Below are positions 1-5,322 of a stretch of 8,278 nt of DNA, piece by piece. Made by a program: the position numbers and the translations under genes. The notes beneath the pieces are model-generated. The model saw nothing but the letters and a program-made list of their open reading frames with translations. It was not told the DNA's origin and did not search any database. Every line of letters starts with the position of its first letter. Positions within the stretch are counted from its first letter, which is position 1. Source of the stretch: Ktedonobacteraceae bacterium (GTDB lineage: Bacteria; Chloroflexota; Ktedonobacteria; Ktedonobacterales; Ktedonobacteraceae); NCBI GenBank assembly GCA_017354095.1, contig JAFMRP010000172.1, positions 1 through 8,278 of the forward strand, given 5' to 3'.

Positions 1-1
1 A

Positions 2-1510
2 GGCAGCCTCAAAACGTTTTTTGCCTATCCCCTGCTCAGGGGCCAGGTTGTCGAGGCTCAGGGTAGCTCTTTGTTGCGCTCAGGCCGGTCTGGCGGGCAG
101 GAACGCGTGCGCAAAGTGCTGGGCATAGTGGTTGGCGGCTACCACCAGGCACACAAGCTGCGGCGTGAAGAGCTGGTCCTGTTACAGGTCCTGGCCACAC
201 AGGCTGGCACTGTCCTGGAAAATATACAGCTGGTCACGGAGGTAATCGAAGCGCGTAACGCGGCACGCAAGCTGCTGCGTAAAGTGCTCGACGACCAGCG
301 CTTCAAAGAACTCATCCTCGAAAGCATCCCAAGTGGCCTGTTAACAACCAATCGCAAAGGCTATGTGAGCACCTTTAATCGAGCAGCCGAGGCCATCCTG
401 GGCTATCACCCCGATGAAGTAAAAGGCCAATCGCTGGAAAAAATCCTTGACCTGCGCCCCCTGCTGGCAGACAATGAGGAAACCATCTCCTCCAGCAAAG
501 GGATACACGGAGCAACAATCACCACCGTCGACCGGCATGGCCGCGAAATCATTTTAAGCGTCGATATCCTCCCTCTGCACGATAATCATGGACGCTTCAT
601 GGGCCGCCTGACGACCTTTACCGACGTCACCGTTATGCGCAAGCTAGAGGAGGAGAAACGCCGCCTGGACCGCCTGGCATCGCTGGGTGAAATGGCGGCC
701 AATGTAGCACACGAAGTGCGCAACCCCCTGGCCTCCATCAAAACCTCCATGCAGCTCCTCGGCGACGAGCTGTTCAACACACAGCCAGCTCCCGAGCAGG
801 AGGATACATCGGCAGAATGGGCGCGCGAATCTATCGCAGTCGTGCTGAAAGAAGTAGAACGTCTTGACGCCATTGTGCGCGATCTTCTACTCTTCGCCAG
901 ACCCTACCGCCTGCACCGCGTACGCTGCGATCTGCTTGAACTGAGTGACCGTGTGCTCAAACTGCTGCAGTCACAGTGCCTCGAAGTGGGCGTCACAGTT
1001 CATCGCCTCTATGAGTTGCTGCCCCCACTATGGGTAGATATCGCACAAATAGAGCAAGTACTGCTTAACCTCTACATGAACGCGCTGCAAGCTATGCCCG
1101 ATGGTGGTATTCTTACTATCGCCTGCCGCCGCATCACTACACCCAGGGATACCAGGACCCGGAGGACACATGAGAGATCCGAACCTGCCTCTCAGCAGGA
1201 AACAGAAGCCCAGAGGATGACCAGCCCACTGCCCGAAGCCGTGCCTTCTCCCTCACCCTCTCCACCTGCGACAGGCTGGGTAGAGATCTCCGTGAGCGAC
1301 ACGGGTATGGGCATCGCCCCCGAACATCGAGAGCGCATCTTCCAACCATTTTTTACGACAAAAGCGCACGGCATCGGCCTCGGCCTGCCAATCACACGGC
1401 GGCTAGTAGAGGATCACCAGGGATATATACATGTAGAAGGACAGTTCGGCTATGGAGCCACAATACTGGTGTACTTGCCCATAGACCATGAGGAGAATAC
1501 ATCGGATTGA
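2..1510 (+). CDS. Sensor histidine kinase, GAF-PAS-HisKA-HATPase, 5' end outside the window
   Basis: Probable sensor kinase that autophosphorylates on histidine and passes the phosphate to the response regulator encoded next. The frame is open from base 2 with no stop, and the residues before the first possible start (TTG at 71) continue a GAF fold, so the true start lies left of the window. Numbering from the TTG: C-terminal part of a GAF domain about 1-56, a short coiled linker 57-77, a PAS domain about 78-190, and HisKA about 196-270 with the phospho-acceptor His214 in AHEVRNPL. The HATPase domain spans about 320-475 with the N box (LLNLYMNALQAM), the G1 box (SDTGMGI), the F box (IFQPFFTTK) and the G2 box (GIGLGLPI). 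No membrane segment is visible in this part. Odd: about 45 Pro/Ser/Thr/Arg-rich residues (about 356-400) are inserted between the N box and G1. It overlaps the regulator gene by 4 bases, so the two are a cognate NtrB/NtrC-like pair. The input signal is unknown. Confidence 0.93.
   Translation, partial: GSLKTFFAYPLLRGQVVEAQGSSLLRSGRSGGQERVRKVLGIVVGGYHQAHKLRREELVLLQVLATQAGTVLENIQLVTEVIEARNAARKLLRKVLDDQRFKELILESIPSGLLTTNRKGYVSTFNRAAEAILGYHPDEVKGQSLEKILDLRPLLADNEETISSSKGIHGATITTVDRHGREIILSVDILPLHDNHGRFMGRLTTFTDVTVMRKLEEEKRRLDRLASLGEMAANVAHEVRNPLASIKTSMQLLGDELFNTQPAPEQEDTSAEWARESIAVVLKEVERLDAIVRDLLLFARPYRLHRVRCDLLELSDRVLKLLQSQCLEVGVTVHRLYELLPPLWVDIAQIEQVLLNLYMNALQAMPDGGILTIACRRITTPRDTRTRRTHERSEPASQQETEAQRMTSPLPEAVPSPSPSPPATGWVEISVSDTGMGIAPEHRERIFQPFFTTKAHGIGLGLPITRRLVEDHQGYIHVEGQFGYGATILVYLPIDHEENTSD
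1491..1495 (+). promoter_or_regulatory. Ribosome binding site AGGAG for the response regulator
   Basis: AGGAG lies 11 bases before the TTG at 1507, inside the end of the kinase gene. With the overlapping TTGA (start TTG, stop TGA) it supports the TTG start and translational coupling of kinase and regulator. The ATG at 1488 is in another frame and cannot start the regulator. Confidence 0.65.
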
Positions 1511-2916
1511 GCATCAATATATTAATCGTCGATGACGAACCGTATCTGCCACTGCAATTCGCGCGCTTTCTCAAAAAGCACGGCTATGAGGTCTCTGTCG
1601 CCTCAGATGGTGAAAGTGGGCTACGCGAGATCCAGCAAACCACCTTCGATCTGGTGCTACTCGATCTGCGCCTGCCCAGGCTCAGCGGCCTGGAAGTGCT
1701 GAACCGCGTACGCGAACTCGACCCTGACCTGCCAGTCATCATCCTCACCGCCCATGGCGAGGTACAGACGGCTGTCGCGGCCATGAAAGCAGGAGCTGTA
1801 GACTATCTCTCCAAAGGCTTTGATCTCGATCAGCTCTTGCTCGTAGTGCAGCGAGCACTCGGAACCAGCGCTATGTCACGGGAATTGCGCCAGCTGCGGC
1901 GCGAACGGAGCGACAACTATCATTTTAACTATATCGTCGGCCATAGCCAGTGCATGCGCGAGGTGTTTGACCTGGTAGCACGCGTCGCACGCAGCGACAC
2001 CGCCTCTGTACTGATCATGGGCGAGAGCGGCACCGGCAAAGAAGTCGTCGCGCGCGCCATCCACGAGCAGAGCACCCGCGCCTCAGGGCCGTTCCACGCC
2101 ATTAACTGCGCTGCCATCGCCAGCCACCTGCTAGAGAGCGAACTATTCGGCTACGAACAATACGCCTTCACCGACGCGAAAAAGCAGAAGCGCGGCCTGC
2201 TTGAACTCGCCGACTCCGGAACACTCTTCCTGGACGAAATCGGCGAGATGCCGCTGGATATGCAGGCCAAGCTCCTGCGCGTATTAGAAACCCGCTCATT
2301 CTTCCGCCTGGGTGGCAACAAAGAAGTCACCATTAACGTACGTGTACTGGCAGCCACCAACCGCAATTTAGAACAGGCGATGGCGGACGGCGTCTTCCGT
2401 GCCGATCTCTATTTCCGCCTGGCTGTGCTCAAAATCGTACTGCCCCCCCTCCGGGAGCGGCCTGGAGATATCCTGCTATTCGCCGCACGTTTTATCGAGG
2501 ATTTCAAGCGCTCGCTTGGCCGCAATGTACGCAAAATTTCGCCCGAGGCACAACGCCTGCTGCTGGAATATAGCTGGCCCGGCAATGTGCGCGAACTCAA
2601 AAACGTCATCGAGCGAGCCATGATCCTGAGCACCAGCGACGAACTCTTGCCAGCCCACCTCCCCCAGGAGGTCGTAGGACTTCGCGCTCAGGACAGCAAC
2701 ACGCGGCCCGACCCCTGGAAACAATGGCTCAGCCAGCATCCCGGAGGGGAAATTTCACTCGAAGAGATCAGCGCAAAGGTCGAGCATCACTTCGTGTGCT
2801 GGGCCCTGGAAACCGCGCAAAATAACCGCACACGAGCAGCCGAACTACTGGGTTTTGCCAAAGTCGATCAGTTGCGCTACTTGATGCGCAAACACCATAT
2901 CGACTACTCGAATTGA
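1507..2916 (+). CDS. NtrC-family response regulator, REC-AAA+-Fis HTH, degenerate GAFTGA loop
   Basis: DNA-binding response regulator, partner of the kinase upstream. REC domain 1-118: acidic pocket Asp9/Asp10, phospho-acceptor Asp53, Thr81 and Lys103. The residue after the lysine is Gly104 where Pro is usual. AAA+ domain about 142-370: Walker A GESGTGKE 172-179 (Lys178), Walker B LFLDE with Asp243/Glu244, arginine-finger motif FRADLYFRL with Arg298 and Arg304, and the sensor II motif WPGNVRELKNVIERA. Fis-type helix-turn-helix about 424-466 (recognition part NNRTRAAELLGF onward). The length of 469 aa is normal for the family. Odd: the sigma-54 contact loop, normally GAFTGA, reads YAFTDA (219-224), with both glycines replaced. 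Known family members lacking a canonical GAFTGA, such as HupR and Rhodobacter NtrC, work with sigma-70 RNA polymerase, so I infer this protein may not activate sigma-54 promoters. Start: TTG, overlapping the kinase stop. Targets are unknown. Confidence 0.95.
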   Translation: MSINILIVDDEPYLPLQFARFLKKHGYEVSVASDGESGLREIQQTTFDLVLLDLRLPRLSGLEVLNRVRELDPDLPVIILTAHGEVQTAVAAMKAGAVDYLSKGFDLDQLLLVVQRALGTSAMSRELRQLRRERSDNYHFNYIVGHSQCMREVFDLVARVARSDTASVLIMGESGTGKEVVARAIHEQSTRASGPFHAINCAAIASHLLESELFGYEQYAFTDAKKQKRGLLELADSGTLFLDEIGEMPLDMQAKLLRVLETRSFFRLGGNKEVTINVRVLAATNRNLEQAMADGVFRADLYFRLAVLKIVLPPLRERPGDILLFAARFIEDFKRSLGRNVRKISPEAQRLLLEYSWPGNVRELKNVIERAMILSTSDELLPAHLPQEVVGLRAQDSNTRPDPWKQWLSQHPGGEISLEEISAKVEHHFVCWALETAQNNRTRAAELLGFAKVDQLRYLMRKHHIDYSN

Positions 2917-3878
2917 GGAAGTGGCATTTCCAACAATTCGCTTTCCAGTTCTTGCCAGGTTTGAAGTTCAATCTGGCTATTGGTCAACTGCAGCTTCTGA
3001 TGCATCGCTTTCTGGGAATTTTTGGTCACGCGCTGGCGAAAGCTTGCGAGTATCGGACGCTGCACCTGCGGAGGCGGCATGGGGCGTAATGAGATCTGAC
3101 GCGGATCATAGAAGTCCTGTTTATCCAGCGCCAGGGAAAGCAAATGGCTGAAGGTCGCCAGCAGCGAAAGCCTCTGCTGCGAAAAAAACTCAAGCTGTGT
3201 ACTTGAAGCCAGCAGGCAGCCGGCAACTTTCCCTTCCAGACAAATAGGATGAGCAGCAGCACTCATCTCATAATCATCGCGTACATATGTACGAGAAGTC
3301 CTGGCCGTCAGGTCCGCTTCATTCTGAACATGACGCTCTTCCACTGTGCGCCCGGAAAGCGACTCCAGGCCCAGAAAGAGTACATCGTGTTCCAGGTCGG
3401 CGGTCCAGGGCGGCGTTCCCCTCCCTGTCCGTTCGCGCAGGCTGCGCACTCGGCCACCGGGAGTAGCGGGCGGCATACATTGTACCAGTTTGACGGCCAT
3501 GCCCAGCCCGTTTGGGTCAAGTTGCTCCAACGCCTGCTTCAAAACAACTTCGCTGATACGCCAGAAGCGCTGGCTATCAGTAGTAGTGGTACGCAAATGA
3601 AGAATATGAGCAAAGAAATGAGGAGGTATCTGCTCTGGCGTATCCTTGATCCATGCCTGAATTTCAGGATACTGCAACTCAAGCGCGTCAATCAATTCCT
3701 GACGGTTATTGGCATGAACACTATTGACCAGGTGTACAAGATGGCTGCGTTGAGGTCGAGAATCTCCATTGGCCCAGCGGGAGAGTGTTACAGTGGAAAC
3801 CCCAAGTGCCGCCGAAAGACGCTGTCGCTCAGCAGGCGACTTGATAATCGCCTGTAAAACACTTGACCAAGAAGCCAT
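2904..3878 (-). CDS. HTH (XRE-type)-GAF transcriptional regulator
   Basis: Probable one-component cytoplasmic regulator of 324 aa. Residues about 5-55 form a helix-turn-helix of the Cro/CI type (AERQRLSAALGVSTVTLSRW, then NGDSRPQ). Residues about 115-258 look like a GAF sensor domain, ending in helices with LLATFSHLLSLALDKQDFYDP. The C-terminal 60 residues are polar and probably helical. A frame extension to GTG at 3914 would add 12 residues, but ATG at 3878 is preferred: AGAAGGTGGG lies 6-9 bases before it, and the HTH begins almost at once. It is convergent with the response regulator (13-base overlap of the 3' ends) and divergent from the H-NOX gene, which suggests but does not prove a regulatory link with the heme sensor. 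The GAF ligand is unknown. The family style is one I associate with Ktedonobacteria, where such proteins are numerous; that is recollection, not a search result. Confidence 0.85.
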   Translation of the reverse strand: MASWSSVLQAIIKSPAERQRLSAALGVSTVTLSRWANGDSRPQRSHLVHLVNSVHANNRQELIDALELQYPEIQAWIKDTPEQIPPHFFAHILHLRTTTTDSQRFWRISEVVLKQALEQLDPNGLGMAVKLVQCMPPATPGGRVRSLRERTGRGTPPWTADLEHDVLFLGLESLSGRTVEERHVQNEADLTARTSRTYVRDDYEMSAAAHPICLEGKVAGCLLASSTQLEFFSQQRLSLLATFSHLLSLALDKQDFYDPRQISLRPMPPPQVQRPILASFRQRVTKNSQKAMHQKLQLTNSQIELQTWQELESELLEMPLPQFE

Positions 3879-3884
3879 GGCTGC

Positions 3885-3891
3885 CCACCTT
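3885..3891 (-). promoter_or_regulatory. Ribosome binding site (AAGGTGG) that decides the HTH-GAF start
   Basis: On the - strand AAGGTGG precedes the ATG at 3878 by 6 bases. No comparable sequence stands before the alternative GTG at 3914, so the shorter 324-aa protein is the better model. Confidence 0.6.
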
Positions 3892-4011
3892 CTTGTATTA
3901 CTAAGGTTTGTCACTATTCAATAGAGATGAGCCTGGTCCCTTGTTTCTTCTCGCCGCTGAGGGCGGCACTGCGCTGGCTCCGAATAGTCAGAATGAGCGA
4001 ATCCAAAATAT

Positions 4012-4040
4012 ATAATAACAGAGGCGGTGCAATCAGTCAA
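4012..4040 (-). promoter_or_regulatory. Sigma-70-like promoter of the HTH-GAF gene
   Basis: On the - strand TTGACT (4035-4040), a 17-base spacer, then TATTAT (4012-4017). Each box differs from consensus by one base and the spacing is ideal. Transcription would start near 4005, giving a leader of about 127 nt before the ATG at 3878. The leader contains a short GC hairpin (GCCGC/GCGGC, 3953-3967). Confidence 0.6.
4024..4032 (+). repeat. Direct repeat GCGGTGCAA, copy 1
   Basis: GCGGTGCAA occurs here and again, exactly, at 4225-4233. This copy lies in the spacer of the HTH-GAF promoter and the other lies just after a TATAAT sequence on the + strand. Two exact 9-mers in one divergent control region may be binding sites for a shared regulator, but nine bases can also recur by chance. 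Confidence 0.4.
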
Positions 4041-4224
4041 TTGCCTCTCCGATTAAATCCACATAAAAAAAGCAGCGCTACCCACGAAGCTAGCGTGTGC
4101 GATGACACGACCACGATCCTTCTCAACAATAATAAGATCAACATATCCATAAAATTGCACAAGAATTAGCAATAGAACAGCAACATAAATGAAGATTCTT
4201 TAGACATAAAATATCATATATAAT

Positions 4225-4233
4225 GCGGTGCAA
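4225..4233 (+). repeat. Direct repeat GCGGTGCAA, copy 2
   Basis: Second exact copy of the 9-mer at 4024-4032, 201 bp away in the same orientation and directly after TATAAT (4219-4224). If that TATAAT is a weak upstream promoter of the H-NOX gene, this copy would sit at its transcription start. Confidence 0.4.
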
Positions 4234-4262
4234 CAAAATATAAAGATGTCATTAAAAATGAT

Positions 4263-4276
4263 TTACACAGGTGTAA
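4263..4276 (+). promoter_or_regulatory. Palindromic candidate operator TTACAC-AG-GTGTAA
   Basis: A perfect 6-2-6 inverted repeat whose centre lies about 48 bases before the predicted transcription start of the H-NOX gene, just upstream of its -35 box. This is where a dimeric activator, or a repressor, would bind. Candidate binders are the H-NOX/winged-helix protein itself or the divergent HTH-GAF regulator. The palindrome is seen; the function is inferred. Confidence 0.45.
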
Positions 4277-4282
4277 TTAGTA

Positions 4283-4311
4283 TTGACAGTGAGTTAATAG
4301 CTTATTATTAT
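4283..4311 (+). promoter_or_regulatory. Sigma-70-like promoter of the H-NOX gene
   Basis: Perfect TTGACA (4283-4288), a 17-base spacer, then TATTAT (4306-4311, one mismatch). The predicted start is near 4318, giving a leader of about 73 nt. A second possible -10, TATCAT, lies at 4313-4318. Confidence 0.7.
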
Positions 4312-4377
4312 TTATCATACATCACCAGGATAACCACTGGCAAAGATGTTTGAAAAGTGAAGTTGGAAGTGCATTCA

Positions 4378-4383
4378 GGGAGG
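4378..4383 (+). promoter_or_regulatory. Strong ribosome binding site GGGAGG of the H-NOX gene
   Basis: GGGAGG stands 7 bases before the ATG at 4391, an ideal spacing. It fixes the start so that the protein begins with MQGLIFVTW, which matches the typical H-NOX N-terminus. Confidence 0.8.
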
Positions 4384-4390
4384 TCTACCT

Positions 4391-5233
4391 ATGCAAGGTC
4401 TCATCTTTGTAACCTGGGAAAAGTTTCTGGCTGAGCGTTTCGGTCCCTCACTCCTTAATTCGTATCGCGGCGCGATCGGTGAAACTGCCGCGACCGCCCC
4501 CCTGGCAACTCATGTGTATGATGACGAAACACTGCTGCTGGGCGTCCAGATGGCCAGCCGGCTGACAGGGCTTTCGACGAATATGCTGCTGCGCGAGTAT
4601 GGACGTTTCTTTATGCTGAACGCTCTCACCAACCATCTGTGCTCCTACCTGCTTTCGCGCGTGAAAAGTGGCCGCGAATTGCTGCTGGTGATGCGCGATG
4701 CTCACGCTCAGATGCGGCGCACGCCCGACGCGCTAACCCCACCCATCTTCGGCTATGAAGCGCTTTCGACGAATGCAAATGATTTCGCGCTGCTCTACGA
4801 TAGCTCGCGCAAACTCTGCCCGGTACTGTATGGAGCTGTCGAGGGGGCCGCAGAGCGCTACAATGAACAGGTAACCATTATTGAGCGTACCTGCATGCGA
4901 CGCGGCGCCGCAATGTGCCGCTTTGAGATCGCGTTTCGCCCACGTCAGCTCAGACAACCACCACAGTTGGAGACGCGAGAGCAGCGCCAGCATCGCCAGC
5001 AGAAACAAAAACTGGCGGATATGGTGCTGGCCGTTCTACCCGCTAAGGAAGGCATAACATTGCTGGAATTGCAAAAAGTGCTGCAAGGCTCTTACTTTGG
5101 TGTCCCCCTGCGACCAAGCACATTGTTGGAAGCATTGCAGCACCTGCAATTCGTTGGCCTGGCAGCCAGCACTTCTATGCGACCAGGACAGGATATGATG
5201 ACACGCCGCTACTGGCGCGCACCCACGTCATAA
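4391..5233 (+). CDS. H-NOX heme sensor domain fused to a winged-helix-like domain
   Basis: Probable cytoplasmic gas sensor and transcription regulator of 280 aa. Residues 1-185 match the H-NOX (heme NO/oxygen binding) fold. The N-terminus resembles that of Thermoanaerobacter H-NOX with Trp9 kept. The proximal heme ligand is His105 (RDAHAQM), the second proline of LTPP is Pro118, and the propionate-binding YxSxR motif is Tyr136, Ser138, Arg140. By my alignment the distal O2-stabilising Tyr140 and Asn74 of the Thermoanaerobacter protein are Val145 and Phe74 here, which predicts NO or CO binding without stable O2 binding. A Gln/Arg-rich linker (186-207) leads to residues 208-280, which read as a winged helix: helix 1 at 208-217, helix 2 at 223-232, recognition helix 241-256, basic wing 258-277 ending RRYWR. 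Bacterial H-NOX proteins usually stand alone beside a kinase or cyclase, or are fused to chemotaxis receptors, so this fusion is unusual. The winged-helix call is weaker than the H-NOX call. Divergent from the HTH-GAF gene, convergent with dnaK. Confidence 0.88.
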   Translation: MQGLIFVTWEKFLAERFGPSLLNSYRGAIGETAATAPLATHVYDDETLLLGVQMASRLTGLSTNMLLREYGRFFMLNALTNHLCSYLLSRVKSGRELLLVMRDAHAQMRRTPDALTPPIFGYEALSTNANDFALLYDSSRKLCPVLYGAVEGAAERYNEQVTIIERTCMRRGAAMCRFEIAFRPRQLRQPPQLETREQRQHRQQKQKLADMVLAVLPAKEGITLLELQKVLQGSYFGVPLRPSTLLEALQHLQFVGLAASTSMRPGQDMMTRRYWRAPTS

Positions 5234-5255
5234 TGGAACGTCACACAGGCACCAG

Positions 5256-5283
5256 GCAAGGGATCGAGCAATCGATCCCTTGC
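5256..5283. terminator. Hairpin between the convergent H-NOX and dnaK genes
   Basis: Perfect 11-bp inverted repeat (GCAAGGGATCG / CGATCCCTTGC) around a 6-base loop, 23 bases after the H-NOX stop and 40 bases past the dnaK stop on the other strand. Neither side has a T tract, so it is not a classical intrinsic terminator. It may act in both directions or protect the mRNA 3' ends. A smaller inverted repeat (CTTCT-TTGA-AGAAG) lies at 5301-5314. Confidence 0.55.
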
Positions 5284-5322
5284 GATACGCCCATCGGACA
5301 CTTCTTTGAAGAAGGAGTATCA

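Larger units (their letters stand above)
4041..4282. other. AT-rich divergent intergenic region without a gene
   Basis: This is the centre of the 512-bp stretch between the HTH-GAF gene and the H-NOX gene. It is clearly richer in A and T than the flanking genes, especially after 4130. An open frame over 3927-4169 has no ribosome binding site and does not look like protein. The region carries a perfect TATAAT at 4219-4224 with no convincing -35 box, the second GCGGTGCAA repeat and the palindrome at 4263-4276. I see no RNA gene. Confidence 0.6.

Noticed and set aside
71..73. TTG at 71 as the true start of the histidine kinase
   Set aside because: The frame is open to base 2 and the upstream residues (FFAYPLLRGQVVEAQGS) continue the GAF domain; the gene begins outside the window.
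3249..3857. 202-residue + strand open frame opposite the HTH-GAF gene
   Set aside because: It is antisense to a clearly recognisable HTH-GAF protein and shows no domain of its own.
3927..4169. 80-residue open frame in the divergent intergenic region
   Set aside because: No ribosome binding site, composition unlike protein, and it overlaps the promoter and leader of the HTH-GAF gene.
4219..4224. Perfect TATAAT as a second promoter of the H-NOX gene
   Set aside because: No acceptable -35 box at 15-18 bases and no extended -10; kept only as a remark.
4263..4318. FNR/CRP-type site upstream of the H-NOX gene
   Set aside because: The palindrome does not match TTGAT-N4-ATCAA or TGTGA-N6-TCACA; left as an unassigned operator.
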